From Catalinimonas sp038039535 (GTDB taxonomy: Bacteria; Bacteroidota; Bacteroidia; Cytophagales; Cyclobacteriaceae): a DNA stretch of 64,000 nt. The notes beneath the pieces are model-generated. The model was not told the DNA's origin, did no database searches, and saw nothing but the letters and a program-made list of their open reading frames with translations. The position numbers and the translations under genes were made by a program. Of the stretch, positions 18,073 to 27,986 are shown piece by piece. Location: contig NZ_JBBPHP010000033.1 of the NCBI RefSeq assembly GCF_038039535.1, positions 11,635 through 75,634 of the forward strand. The letters are read 5' to 3'. Positions within the stretch are counted from its first letter, which is position 1; every line of letters begins with the position of its first letter.

Positions 18073-20814
18073 ATGCATAGGAAATTCCTGACCAAGAAGA
18101 AAGTAGGGATAGTAGTTTCGGTAGGCTTATTGGCTTTCCTGACCTATTGGGTATGGGATGCAGGTGCCATCGGCAGTCAGCCGGTGGATTTCAATGCGGA
18201 GATTCGCCCTATTCTCAACAAAAAATGCATCACCTGTCATGGAGGGGTAAAACGTTCCGGTGAATTCAGCCTGCTTTTTCGTACCGATGCCCTGGGCGAA
18301 AATGAGTCGGGCAAGCGTGCCATAGTACCCGGCAATGTGAAAGAGAGTGAGATGATCCATCGCATCAAACATGATGATCCGGAAGTGCGCATGCCTCCCG
18401 AAGGTGATCCCCTGTCCAAAGAAGAAATTGATTTACTCACTCAATGGATTGAAGAAGGCGCAAAGTGGGAAGACCACTGGGCCTATATCAAACCTGAACC
18501 CGTGAAGCTTCCCGAAACCGATGCTGATTGGGGGAATAACGCCATTGATCAGTTTGTGCTGAATCGCTTGAAAGAAGAAAATCTACAGCCTTCCTCTCCG
18601 GCCGATAAAGCGTCACTTTTGCGTCGCCTGAGCCTGGATTTAACGGGCTTGCCTCCTACAGAAGAAGAGCTGAATCATTTTCTAGACAATACCTCTCCCG
18701 ATGCTTATGAAGAAGAGGTGGATCGTCTGCTGGCCTCTCCCCGCTACGGAGAACGTTGGGCGAGTATGTGGATGGACCTGGCCCGCTATGCCGACTCCAA
18801 AGGCTATGAGGCAGACCGGGAGCGCAGCATCTGGCAGTATCGCGACTGGCTGATCAAAGCTTTCAACGAAGACAAACCCTTTGATCAGTTTACCATGGAA
18901 CAACTGGCCGGTGACCTGCTGCCTAATCCTACCGACGAGCAGCTCATTGCCACGGCTTTTCATCGTAATACCATGAATAATGACGAAGGCGGTACTGATG
19001 ACGAAGAATTCCGCGTCGCGGCTGTCATAGACCGGGTCAACACCACCTGGGATGTATGGCAGGCCACCACCATGGCCTGTGTGCAATGCCACAGCCACCC
19101 TTACGATCCTATCCGCCATGAAGACTATTATAAATCCTATGCTTTCTTCAACAATACCGCCGATGAGGACGTCGCCAGCGAGTCTCCAAACCTGAAGACT
19201 TTTAAGAATGAAGATGACCGTCAAAGCTTAGAGGAACTGAAAAACTGGGTAATTGAGCATACCGCTTCTGCCGATGCCAAGCTGGAGAAAGCACAGCAGT
19301 TTGTAAATCTGGTAAAAGTTACCGAGCCTAAGATTCATGGGCACTCTTTTGATCAGATTGAAAAAGGTACTTTGGATGGTTATAAAAGGTTGACCATTGA
19401 AGATGGTGGGCACAATCGGATTCCCGGCGTACAATTGAGTGATAAAGATCAGCTCCTGTTTCGTTACAGTGCGGATCACAGCAAAACCCAGGTTGAGATT
19501 CGGCTGGACAGCCTGGATGGTAAACTCCTTACCCGCTGGCATATGCAAAAGACAGAGGGTTTTCAAACGGTAGCAGTGCCTATTCCTGCCACTTCGGGCA
19601 GACATGATCTGTATCTGAAATTCAAAAGTCCGGGACAGGAAGGTTATTTGTGTACCATTGAATGGATAATCCCCTACGAAGCTTTGCCAGGAGAAACGCA
19701 GCCCGCTTATACGCAGATGAACCAACAGCTTTTCCGCCTGATCAATAGTGATGAAGTGATTGAGACGCCGGTCATGATCGAAAAAGCCGAAGACTACCGC
19801 CGGAAGACCCATGTCTTTGAGCGGGGCAACTGGATGGTGCATGGCGAAGAAGTGCAGCCCGGTGTGCCTCAGGCCTGGAATGCCATGCCGGAAGGCGCTC
19901 CTCAATCTCGACTGGGGCTGGCACAGTGGCTGGTGAGCAAAGAGAATCCTTTAACAGCCAGGGTAACGGTCAACCGTTTCTGGGCGCAGCTTTTTGGAAC
20001 GGGTATCGTGGAAACTATTGAAGACTTCGGTACGCAGGGTTTCAAACCCTCTCATCCCGAACTCTTGGACTGGCTGGCGCAGCAGTTCATGTACGAGCAT
20101 GGCTGGAGCATCAAAAGTTTGCTGAAGCAAATGGTGATGTCGGCTACCTATCAGCAGTCTTCCAAAGCGACACCTGAGCTACTAGCCATTGATCCTGACA
20201 ATCGTCTTTTGGCGCGTGGTCCCAGGGTACGACTGAATGCTGAACAAGTACGCGATCAGGCACTGGCCGTAAGTGGATTGCTCAGCGATAAAATGTATGG
20301 TCCCAGCGTCATGCCCCCTCAGCCGGAAGGTATCTGGCAGGTAGTCTATAATGGGATGTCGTGGGAGACCAGCGAAGGTGAGGACCAGTACCGCAGAGCG
20401 CTGTATACTTACTGGCGCAGAACGAGCCCCTATCCTTCCATGATTGCTTTTGATGGTCCCAGCCGGGAGTTTTGCGTGACAAGACGTATTGATACCAACA
20501 CCCCTTTACAGGCTTTAGTAACGCTCAATGACCCGGTTTATATGGAAGCTGCCTATGGCTTGGCCCAGCGAATGCAGGAAGAAGGGCAGGTGGAGGAGCA
20601 GCTGAAAAGAGGCTACAAGCTGGCTTTATTGAAAGATATTGATGCTGAAAAACTGGCTGACCTGACTAAACTTTATGAAGAGACCCTTCAGCAGTTGGAA
20701 GCTCAGCCTGAAGCCGTAGCAAAAGTGGCAGGAGAAGATCAACTAACATTGGCGACGCTTACTGTAGTGGCGAATGTCATACTCAATCTGGATGAATTTA
20801 TTACAAAATCTTAA
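18073..20814 (+). CDS. PSD1/DUF1549-DUF1553 protein with planctomycete-type cytochrome c domain
   Basis: 913 residues anchored by one N-terminal transmembrane segment (about 10-27). An N-terminal PSCyt1-type cytochrome domain carries C52-I-T-C-H56, a covalent heme motif, followed by VRMPPEGDPLSKEEIDLLTQWI, where the methionine is a likely axial ligand. DUF1549 (PSCyt2) spans about 155-365 and contains a second C336-V-Q-C-H340. A beta-sandwich insert (about 430-540) precedes DUF1553 (PSD1) at roughly 600-860. Proteins of this type occur in huge numbers in Planctomycetes and in polysaccharide loci, almost always paired with DUF1501, as here (5-nt gap). An envelope redox role on sugars is often suspected but unproven. 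The pair makes this operon more than a simple hydrolase set. Confidence 0.93.
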   Translation: MHRKFLTKKKVGIVVSVGLLAFLTYWVWDAGAIGSQPVDFNAEIRPILNKKCITCHGGVKRSGEFSLLFRTDALGENESGKRAIVPGNVKESEMIHRIKHDDPEVRMPPEGDPLSKEEIDLLTQWIEEGAKWEDHWAYIKPEPVKLPETDADWGNNAIDQFVLNRLKEENLQPSSPADKASLLRRLSLDLTGLPPTEEELNHFLDNTSPDAYEEEVDRLLASPRYGERWASMWMDLARYADSKGYEADRERSIWQYRDWLIKAFNEDKPFDQFTMEQLAGDLLPNPTDEQLIATAFHRNTMNNDEGGTDDEEFRVAAVIDRVNTTWDVWQATTMACVQCHSHPYDPIRHEDYYKSYAFFNNTADEDVASESPNLKTFKNEDDRQSLEELKNWVIEHTASADAKLEKAQQFVNLVKVTEPKIHGHSFDQIEKGTLDGYKRLTIEDGGHNRIPGVQLSDKDQLLFRYSADHSKTQVEIRLDSLDGKLLTRWHMQKTEGFQTVAVPIPATSGRHDLYLKFKSPGQEGYLCTIEWIIPYEALPGETQPAYTQMNQQLFRLINSDEVIETPVMIEKAEDYRRKTHVFERGNWMVHGEEVQPGVPQAWNAMPEGAPQSRLGLAQWLVSKENPLTARVTVNRFWAQLFGTGIVETIEDFGTQGFKPSHPELLDWLAQQFMYEHGWSIKSLLKQMVMSATYQQSSKATPELLAIDPDNRLLARGPRVRLNAEQVRDQALAVSGLLSDKMYGPSVMPPQPEGIWQVVYNGMSWETSEGEDQYRRALYTYWRRTSPYPSMIAFDGPSREFCVTRRIDTNTPLQALVTLNDPVYMEAAYGLAQRMQEEGQVEEQLKRGYKLALLKDIDAEKLADLTKLYEETLQQLEAQPEAVAKVAGEDQLTLATLTVVANVILNLDEFITKS

Positions 20815-20819
20815 GCAAG

Positions 20820-22304
20820 ATGGATCTGTTTCAAGAACTACAATATAAAAGACTACGATACCAGACCCGTAGACATTTTCTCAGACAGTGCACTTCCGGT
20901 TTGGGTGCGATAGCCTTTGGTTCACTGATGGGCTGTAACCCTTTTTCATCTTCTTCAGTTGACAAAAAGATGGCGATTGACGCCAATCCTATGGCCAGCA
21001 AGTTTCCGCATTTTGCGGGTAAAGCCAAGCGGGTTATCTATTTGCACATGGCAGGTTCTCCCTCACAACTGGAGCTTTTTGACTATAAACCAGAACTGGC
21101 CAAACTGCATAACCTGGATTGTCCGCCTTCTTTGCTGGAAGGAAAGAAATTTGCCTTTATTCAGGGGGTGCCCAAAATGCTGGGACCACAGGCCAAATTC
21201 AAACAGCATGGGCAATCAGGTACGATGGTGTCCAATCATTTGCCTTACTTTTCATCTGTGGTAGATGAGGCGGCCATCATCAAAACCATGCATACTGATG
21301 AGTTTAATCATGCGCCGGCACAGCTGCTCTTGCAAACCGGTGGGCCTCGTTTGGGAAGGCCCAGCATGGGTTCGTGGGTGACTTATGGCTTGGGTACTGA
21401 GAATGAAAACCTGCCGGGATTTATGGTGTTGGTGTCAGGAGGAAAGACACCCAGCGCAGGAAAAAGTGTGTGGGGTAGTGGATTTTTGCCCTCCGTCTAC
21501 CAAGGCGTGCAATGCCGTTCCGAAGGTGATCCGGTCTTGTATGTTTCTAATCCTGAGGGCATTGATGGTAAGCTCAGACGGACTACTCTGGATGCGATCA
21601 ACAGCATCAATGAGAAGGAGTATCACGATGTACAGGATCCGGAAATTCTGACCCGCATCTCGCAATACGAAATGGCGTATCGTATGCAAACTTCTGTGCC
21701 TGAAGTGATGGACATTGACAAAGAGCCGGAGCATATTCACAAAATGTATGGTACCGAACCCGGCAAATCTTCTTTTGCTAACAACTGCCTGCTGGCCAGA
21801 AGGCTGGTAGAAAAAGGCGTACGCTTTGTACAACTCTTTGACTGGGGATGGGATTCGCACGGTACCGACAAAAGCACTGCGCTGGAGGCTGGTTTCCAGG
21901 ACAAATGCCGACAGGTAGACCAGCCCATGACGGCGCTGATCAAAGACCTGAAGCAGAGAGGCCTACTGGAAGAAACCCTGGTGATCTGGGGAGGAGAGTT
22001 TGGCCGTACGCCCATGCAGGAAAACCGTAATGGCAAAGAGATGCCTTTTATGGGCAGAGATCACCACACCGAAGCTTTCACAGTATGGATGGCCGGAGGA
22101 GGCATCAAAGGAGGAGTGACTTATGGGGAGACTGATGAAATCGGCTATTACGGAATCAAAGACCGGGTGCATGTCCATGATCTGCAGGCAACCATTTTAC
22201 ACCAGCTGGGGATGGACCACGAAAGGCTTACCTATCCATTCCAGGGCAGGGATTTCCGGCTCACCGATGTAGCGGGTCATGTTGTCAAAGATTTAATTGC
22301 CTAA
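20820..22304 (+). CDS. DUF1501 domain protein (sulfatase/alkaline-phosphatase-like fold), twin-arginine signal
   Basis: 494 residues. The N-terminus has a twin-arginine motif TRRHFLRQ followed by a hydrophobic stretch ending LMGC, so export in folded form and possibly lipid anchoring are expected. The body matches DUF1501: AKRVIYLHMAGSPSQLELFDYKP near the start, then MHTDEFNHAPAQLLLQTGG, FDWGWDSHGTDKS, VIWGGEFGRTPMQE and MGRDHHTEAFTVWMAGGG. The Asp/His clusters resemble metal sites of the alkaline-phosphatase superfamily. It is coupled to the DUF1553 gene upstream (5 nt) and lies 16 nt from the isomerase gene downstream. No reaction is established for DUF1501. Confidence 0.94.
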   Translation: MDLFQELQYKRLRYQTRRHFLRQCTSGLGAIAFGSLMGCNPFSSSSVDKKMAIDANPMASKFPHFAGKAKRVIYLHMAGSPSQLELFDYKPELAKLHNLDCPPSLLEGKKFAFIQGVPKMLGPQAKFKQHGQSGTMVSNHLPYFSSVVDEAAIIKTMHTDEFNHAPAQLLLQTGGPRLGRPSMGSWVTYGLGTENENLPGFMVLVSGGKTPSAGKSVWGSGFLPSVYQGVQCRSEGDPVLYVSNPEGIDGKLRRTTLDAINSINEKEYHDVQDPEILTRISQYEMAYRMQTSVPEVMDIDKEPEHIHKMYGTEPGKSSFANNCLLARRLVEKGVRFVQLFDWGWDSHGTDKSTALEAGFQDKCRQVDQPMTALIKDLKQRGLLEETLVIWGGEFGRTPMQENRNGKEMPFMGRDHHTEAFTVWMAGGGIKGGVTYGETDEIGYYGIKDRVHVHDLQATILHQLGMDHERLTYPFQGRDFRLTDVAGHVVKDLIA

Positions 22305-22320
22305 AAATTTCTGATCTTCT

Positions 22321-23244
22321 ATGTCCATGAACCGCAGAACATTCCTTGCTCAATCCGGTGCCTTAAGCAGTAGTTTGATGTTAAATGACCTTCAACTGGA
22401 AAAAGAACAGCCACTGCCATTTTCCATTCCTGCCAACTTTTCCATCAAAATCATGGCGACCAACTGGGGCTTTCAGGGAAGTTGGGATGCCTTTTGTGCC
22501 AAAGCCAAAGACAGTGGTTATGATGGCATAGAAGTGTGGGTGCCCCAGCAACAGCAGGATATTGATCAACTGATGAATGCGGTGGATAAGCATGATCTCT
22601 CTTATGGATTTCTGGTTGCGGGTGCAGACCGTGATTTCAATAAACATCTGGCCCAGTTTCAGCAATCGCTGGTCAAGGCACTCAGTCTGAAACCGCTTTT
22701 CATCAACTGCCACTCTGGTAGAGACTATTTCACCTTTGAGCAGAACAAACAGATCATTGACTATACGACGCAAAAGCATCGTGAAACAGGAATCAATATT
22801 TACCACGAAACACATCGCTCACGGATGCTGTTTGCCGCGCACATTGCCCGGCAGTTTATTGAAAATATTCCCGAACTCAGGCTGACGCTGGATATTTCAC
22901 ACTGGTGTAATGTCCATGAATCTTTGCTGCAAGACCAGCAGGAGACAGTGACCCTGGCGTTGAGTCGGACGGGGCATGTGCATGCCCGGGTAGGTCATGC
23001 GGAAAGTCCGCAGATTACCGATCCCAGGGCTCCCGAATGGAAACAGGAGGTAGAAACCCATTTTGCCTGGTGGGATCAGGTGGTGAAACAAAGTATTGAG
23101 CAGGGAAGAACCCTGACCATGACCGCGGAATTTGGACCACCCAATTATATGCCTATGGTGCCTTTGACCCGTCAGCCTCTGGCTGATCTCTGGGATGTGA
23201 ATGCCTACATGATGCAGCTCTGGAGAGAAAGATATGGCGGTTAA
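22321..23244 (+). CDS. Exported sugar phosphate isomerase/epimerase-like TIM-barrel protein
   Basis: 307 residues with a twin-arginine-like start (NRRTFLAQSGALSSS), so it probably acts in the periplasm; a second ATG two codons in (22327) is equally good. The AP-endonuclease-2/xylose-isomerase-like barrel is seen in SGYDGIEVWVPQ, FINCHSGRDYF, NIYHETHRSRML, LRLTLDISHWCN, HVHARVGHAE and TMTAEFGPP, which provide the expected Glu, Asp, His, Glu metal ligands around residues 161, 192, 219 and 266. Members isomerise or epimerise sugars or keto-sugars. The location after the DUF1553/DUF1501 pair suggests that it processes the product of that step. The substrate is unknown. Confidence 0.88.
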   Translation: MSMNRRTFLAQSGALSSSLMLNDLQLEKEQPLPFSIPANFSIKIMATNWGFQGSWDAFCAKAKDSGYDGIEVWVPQQQQDIDQLMNAVDKHDLSYGFLVAGADRDFNKHLAQFQQSLVKALSLKPLFINCHSGRDYFTFEQNKQIIDYTTQKHRETGINIYHETHRSRMLFAAHIARQFIENIPELRLTLDISHWCNVHESLLQDQQETVTLALSRTGHVHARVGHAESPQITDPRAPEWKQEVETHFAWWDQVVKQSIEQGRTLTMTAEFGPPNYMPMVPLTRQPLADLWDVNAYMMQLWRERYGG

Positions 23245-23325
23245 ATATTTTGTGAGTAGACTTTTTGAAGCTTATTTGCTTTTTCTTAGACCATGCGATT
23301 CTCTTATCTACACAACCTGTTATTC

Positions 23326-25515
23326 ATGAAATTAAGAAGCCCTTTCCTGCCCTTTTTTATTCTCGTTTTCACGCTGGCTCAGGCATCGGCTCAACCGCTG
23401 ATCATTCCCATAGAAACCGAGCATACCGCCCAGGTGCTACAGGTCGGCGAAAATCAGGATCTGGACATCATCTATTTTGGAAAAAAGCTGAGTAATACCG
23501 ATGAATATAGACAGGTTCCGGCAGTCTATCGTCAGTCTGAGGATTATACGAATATGCTCAATGCGGCCTATACTTCTTCGGGCTCGCGCAATTTGCTGGA
23601 ACCTGCCATCAGTGTAACCCATGCCGATGGCAACACTTCTCTGGATCTGAAATATGTGAGTCATGAAACCGAGAAAGTGGACGACAATGTATCTGTTTAC
23701 ACCATTTTGCTCAGAGACCCAGTCTACAATTTTGAGATAAGCCTTTTTTATAAAACTTACCAGCAGGAAGATGTGGTGGAGCAGTGGTCAGTCATCCGCC
23801 ACAAAGAGAAGAAGAATGTGACACTGCACAAATTTGCTTCGGCCAATATTTATCTCAAAGCGGATGATTACTGGCTGCGTCAGTACCACGGCGACTGGGC
23901 CAAAGAAATGCAGCCGGAAGAGACTCAACTTACCCACGGCATCAAAGTGCTTGATTCTAAATTAGGTACCCGTGCCCATCTTTTTCAACCACCGATGTTT
24001 ATGGTTTCTCTGAACAAAATCGCTACGGAAGAGGAAGGGCAAGTGCTCTATGGCGCTTTGGAATGGAGCGGCAACTTCCGCATTGACCTGGAAATGGACC
24101 CGCTGGATAACCTGCGCATCATTGCTGGCATGAATAATTATGCTTCCGACTACAGCCTGAAGCCCAATGAGGAATTCAAAACTCCGGCTTTTTTGTATAC
24201 TTTCTCTAGCCAGGGAAAAGGTTTGGCCAGCCGAAACTTGCACAACTGGGCCAGAAACTACCAACTGCTGGATGGCAAAGGGACTCGTCTTACCTTACTT
24301 AATAACTGGGAAGCGACCTATTTTGACTTCAATGAGGAAATTCTGAAAGGCCTGCTCAAAGACACCAAAGAACTGGGAGTAGACTTGTTTTTGCTGGACG
24401 ATGGTTGGTTTGCCAATAAATATCCCCGTAATGGTGACAATGCCGGTCTGGGCGATTGGGAAGCCAATCGTAAGAAATTGCCCAATGGCATTTCTACTTT
24501 GGTACAAGAAGCGGAAGCCAATGATGTAAAATTCGGTATCTGGATAGAGCCGGAAATGGTCAATCCCAAAAGTGAGTTATATGAAAAGCATCCTGATTGG
24601 GTGATTAAGCAACCCCAGCGGGATGAGTACTACTTCAGGAATCAACTGGTGCTGGACCTGAGCAATCCCGAAGTGCAGGATTTTGTCTTTGGTGTCGTAG
24701 ATGATTTGTTTACTGAGAATCCTGCTCTGGCTTACATCAAATGGGATTGTAATGCGGTGATTTATAATGCCTACTCGGCCCATCTGAAAAACCAGTCGCA
24801 CCTGTACATTGAGTATGTGAGAGGATTGTATGATGTGCTGGAAAGGGTGCGGGAGAAATACCCCAGCGTACCCATGATGCTTTGCTCCGGCGGTGGCGGA
24901 AGGGTAGATTATGCTGCTCTTCAATACTTTACCGAATTCTGGCCCAGCGACAATACCGATCCCCTGGAACGCATCTACATGCAGTGGGAATACTCCTATT
25001 TCTATCCGGCCATCAGTTCTTCCAACCACGTGACCGACTGGGGCAAGCAACCGATCAAGTTTCGCACCGATGTGGCCATGATGGGGAAACTGGGATTTGA
25101 CATCGTAGTAGACGAACTGGCTCCACAAGATCTGGAATTTTGTCAGCAGGCGATTGAGCATTATGATGAAGTGAAGGACATCATCTGGCAGGGCGATCAA
25201 TATCGCCTGTCTCATCCAAGAGAAAGCAGTGTGGCTTCCCTCATGTATGTGGATGAAGCGAAATCTTCAGGCGTGATTTTCAACTATCTGGTGAACCCAC
25301 GCTACCAGGCAGGCAGCCACAGGCCTATCTGTCTGAAAGGGCTGGATGTGGATAAACAATACAGGATAGAAGAGATCAATCTGTATCCTGGTACACAGTC
25401 TACCCTAAAAACTGACCAAAACTATTCCGGTGATTTTCTGATGAAGGTAGGCTTCAATCCTGATGTGCGTGCCGGACGTAACAGTGTGGTCTTGCAGATC
25501 AGAGAGGTGGACTAA
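23326..25515 (+). CDS. GH36-family alpha-galactosidase
   Basis: 729 residues from ATG 23326, which gives a clean signal peptide (LPFFILVFTLAQASAQ). An upstream in-frame ATG at 23293 would add 11 residues and spoil it. Domain order is the GH36 N-terminal beta-supersandwich (about 30-270), the catalytic TIM barrel (about 290-620: NNWEATYFDFNEE, LFLLDDGWF, GIWIEPEMVNP) and a small C-terminal sheet domain. The nucleophile is D474 in IKWDCN and the acid/base D542 in WPSDNTDP, both intact. It should release terminal alpha-1,6 or alpha-1,3 galactose from oligosaccharides in the periplasm. It is followed 11 nt later by a mutarotase gene. Confidence 0.96.
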   Translation: MKLRSPFLPFFILVFTLAQASAQPLIIPIETEHTAQVLQVGENQDLDIIYFGKKLSNTDEYRQVPAVYRQSEDYTNMLNAAYTSSGSRNLLEPAISVTHADGNTSLDLKYVSHETEKVDDNVSVYTILLRDPVYNFEISLFYKTYQQEDVVEQWSVIRHKEKKNVTLHKFASANIYLKADDYWLRQYHGDWAKEMQPEETQLTHGIKVLDSKLGTRAHLFQPPMFMVSLNKIATEEEGQVLYGALEWSGNFRIDLEMDPLDNLRIIAGMNNYASDYSLKPNEEFKTPAFLYTFSSQGKGLASRNLHNWARNYQLLDGKGTRLTLLNNWEATYFDFNEEILKGLLKDTKELGVDLFLLDDGWFANKYPRNGDNAGLGDWEANRKKLPNGISTLVQEAEANDVKFGIWIEPEMVNPKSELYEKHPDWVIKQPQRDEYYFRNQLVLDLSNPEVQDFVFGVVDDLFTENPALAYIKWDCNAVIYNAYSAHLKNQSHLYIEYVRGLYDVLERVREKYPSVPMMLCSGGGGRVDYAALQYFTEFWPSDNTDPLERIYMQWEYSYFYPAISSSNHVTDWGKQPIKFRTDVAMMGKLGFDIVVDELAPQDLEFCQQAIEHYDEVKDIIWQGDQYRLSHPRESSVASLMYVDEAKSSGVIFNYLVNPRYQAGSHRPICLKGLDVDKQYRIEEINLYPGTQSTLKTDQNYSGDFLMKVGFNPDVRAGRNSVVLQIREVD

Positions 25516-25526
25516 ATTGTTCAGCC

Positions 25527-26549
25527 ATGAAGGAGCGCATCACCACCCAACCTTGGGGAAAGCATCAGGAGAAAGAAGTCTACCTCTTCAGGATAGCAAA
25601 TACAGATGGGACCTTTGTAGAACTGACCAATTACGGGGCATCCATCGTCTCCATTCATGTTCCTGACCGCAAAGGTGCATTGGGAAATGTGGTGTTGGGC
25701 TTTCCAAGTCTGGAGGGTTATGTACAGGATCGTTGTTATATAGGAGCTACTATCGGCAGGTTTGCCAACCGGATCAAAGGCGCTGAATTCACATTGGACG
25801 GTAAGCGCTATGTGCTGGAGGATAATGATCATGGGAATTCCAATCATGGCGGTTGGAGTGGCTTTCATGCCAAAATCTTTGACTTTGAAGTAGGGGAGGA
25901 TCAGGTAGTTTTTCATTTGCACAGCCCTGATGGAGAGGGAGGCTATCCGGGAAATCTGCGACTCAGTGTTAGCTATTCATGGAATGAAGCACATGAATTG
26001 TACATCCATTATGCAGCAACTACAGATCAAAAGACCATCGCTAACTTCACCAACCATGCCTATTTCAATCTTTCTGCCGAAGCATATTCCATTCTTGACC
26101 ATGAGTTGAGGGTTGAAGCTCAAGAGATGCTGGAAATGAGGGATGAATTTATTCCCACAGGAAAAATTGTTCCCGTATCGCACTCAGGTTTTGCTCAGGA
26201 TAAGATACGAGATAAAATGACGATCCGGGCTAATGAGATAAGTGGATTAAACAGCTGCTATGTGCTGGATAAAAAAGCCGGAAAGCCTGATGCTACTTTA
26301 TTTGACCCTTTATCAGGCAGGATGATGGAAGTATTCACCTCCTATCCTGGCTTGTTGCTCTACACGGGAGATTACCTTTCCAGTCAACTACCCGGCCATC
26401 TTTCAAAAAATTATAAACCCTTGGATGGCCTCTGTCTGGAATGTCAATATTACCCTGACAGCCCTCATCATCCTCATTTTCCCTCCACCGTGCTGGAGTC
26501 TGGGCAAAATTATGAAGAGAATATTATATTCAAGTTTAAAGTAAGATGA
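25527..26549 (+). CDS. galM: Aldose 1-epimerase (galactose mutarotase)
   Basis: 340 residues, the standard length for the family, with no signal peptide, so cytoplasmic. Characteristic segments are LTNYGASIVSIHVPDRKG, YIGATIGRFANRIKGA, NHGGWSGFHAK with the substrate-contacting histidine, NFTNHAYFNLSAE carrying the catalytic histidine, and the late LCLECQYYPDSPHHPHFPS with the catalytic glutamate. It interconverts alpha and beta anomers of galactose or glucose, feeding galactokinase. As the last gene of the operon it supports galactose as the released sugar. No Leloir kinase or uridylyltransferase gene is in the window. Confidence 0.96.
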   Translation: MKERITTQPWGKHQEKEVYLFRIANTDGTFVELTNYGASIVSIHVPDRKGALGNVVLGFPSLEGYVQDRCYIGATIGRFANRIKGAEFTLDGKRYVLEDNDHGNSNHGGWSGFHAKIFDFEVGEDQVVFHLHSPDGEGGYPGNLRLSVSYSWNEAHELYIHYAATTDQKTIANFTNHAYFNLSAEAYSILDHELRVEAQEMLEMRDEFIPTGKIVPVSHSGFAQDKIRDKMTIRANEISGLNSCYVLDKKAGKPDATLFDPLSGRMMEVFTSYPGLLLYTGDYLSSQLPGHLSKNYKPLDGLCLECQYYPDSPHHPHFPSTVLESGQNYEENIIFKFKVR

Positions 26550-27178
26550 TGATATTATAGTATTAAAACAATTTGGGTTGAATGTACTCGGTAATCAGTT
26601 TTTAATTTTAATCTAATATAATGTGCTTTTTTCTACAGAGTATTTTAAATTTTAATAGAAGTGATACAGTAGATGGTATAGCATTTTTTTAGCGTCACAT
26701 TCATAGTTTGCAAAGGCGGAGTGCCGCTCAATAGGTTTCCTGTTATTGTCATATCCAAAAGCTTCTCCACAACCCTAAAAGGTTTGAGTATTTTTCTTTT
26801 CAACATAAAGTACACCTCATCATCCCTAGGAGCAAAGCTAAGGTGAGGCAATAATGATGTGTCAATTAAAGAAAAAATGCCATGAACTCATCATTTGCTT
26901 CACCACTTCCTTCCTCTTCATAGCTAAACGAACTTATATTTAAAACTGTATTTACTCTTGTAATGTGTATAAATGCCCTCGTTTATTGTTTTGGAATTAT
27001 CTATAACCAAGCATCTTGCTACTTTTTTTCTATCATTCATATGTAGAAAAGCCCACTTTTTTAGCATTTAAATTGTAAAGGTGATAGAAATAATTTGAAA
27101 AAAAATCCCAAATCTCTAAATTGGTCAGAATACTCGCACTAAATTTCATATTTTTTTAATTATAACGCTTATTTCTTC
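26550..27178. other. 629-nt gene-poor stretch before the ECF sigma gene, possible gene remnant
   Basis: The stretch is AT-rich. On the minus strand a 68-codon open frame (26645-26851) with protein-like composition (SFAPRDDEVYFMLKRKILKP) is preceded in another frame by a further 22 open codons (EEEGSGEANDEFMAFF). Together they might be a frameshifted remnant, but I recognise no family. The promoter of the sigma factor gene should lie within the last 100 nt. No strong terminator was seen after the mutarotase gene. Confidence 0.3.
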
Positions 27179-27787
27179 ATGAAATCGAAAGGCTTTTCGG
27201 AACTGAGTGATGCTGGGCTTTGGGAACTGGTCCGGCAGGATAACCGTCTGGCTTATGAAGAAATTTATCATCGTTTTTGGTCAAAAATTTATTTCGCTGC
27301 CTACAAAGTATTAAAGGATCAAGAAGTAGCCAGCGACATCACCCAGGAAGTATTTACATATCTTTGGCTCAAGCGTAACACTACTGATATCAGCAATTTA
27401 TCCTCCTACCTCTATGGAATGGTCAGGAATCTGGTACTAAAAAGTTTGAGGGATGGAAAGATTGCTCAGACCCATCTGGACCGTATCCAACAGGTAACTT
27501 TTGTCAACCATACGGAAGAAACTATTAATTTTAACCAGCTACAGGAAATATATGAGTCTAGTATGGCTAATTTGCCAGCACGCTGTCGTGAAGTTTTTCA
27601 TTTGAGCCGAAACGAGCATAAAACGGTTAAAGAGATTGCTATAGAGATGAATATATCTCCAAAAACGGTTGAAAACCAAATCACCAAAGCCCTTAAGCTA
27701 CTGAGAGTTGCCTTCCGTGAAGTAGTTCCTATCGCGTTTTTTTTCTTCAATGAAGTGCTTCTAGAGAGATTTTGTAAATTATTTTAG
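27179..27787 (+). CDS. ECF-type RNA polymerase sigma factor (sigma-70 family)
   Basis: 202 residues. Region 2 lies at about 15-85 (DNRLAYEEIYHRFWSKIYFA, ASDITQEVFTYLWLKR) and region 4 at about 125-185 (LPARCREVFHLSRNEHKTVK, IAIEMNISPKTVENQITKAL). This is the Bacteroidota FecI-like subgroup that pairs with FecR anti-sigma factors and STN-SusC transporters. The matching FecR, SusC and SusD genes lie downstream, but a 3.7-kb CRTAC1-type gene separates sigma from anti-sigma, which is unusual. It should direct transcription of the SusC operon when the transporter senses its substrate. The C-terminus is unusually hydrophobic (VVPIAFFFFNE). Confidence 0.94.
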   Translation: MKSKGFSELSDAGLWELVRQDNRLAYEEIYHRFWSKIYFAAYKVLKDQEVASDITQEVFTYLWLKRNTTDISNLSSYLYGMVRNLVLKSLRDGKIAQTHLDRIQQVTFVNHTEETINFNQLQEIYESSMANLPARCREVFHLSRNEHKTVKEIAIEMNISPKTVENQITKALKLLRVAFREVVPIAFFFFNEVLLERFCKLF

Positions 27788-27816
27788 CTTTAGCGTAAGG
27801 GATCTAGGCTGCTTAT

Positions 27817-27836
27817 GATACTTAATAGTAAGTATC
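27817..27836 (+). repeat. Perfect 8-bp hairpin between sigma factor and CRTAC1-type gene
   Basis: GATACTTA, loop ATAG, TAAGTATC starts 30 nt after the sigma stop. It lacks a following T tract, so it is more likely an mRNA processing/attenuation stem or an operator than a classical terminator. Confidence 0.35.
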
Positions 27837-27986
27837 CATCAAGCCAGGGATCAAATGATAAACATTTGTGATGAATAAATCTTCGCAAATTAGTGTTGAC
27901 CGTTGCTTTTCAGTGATAAAGCATTTAAAAAAGGGAAAAGCAAAAAGAATGGATGGATCAAAGAGATAAAAAAAGAGGGAGACATT

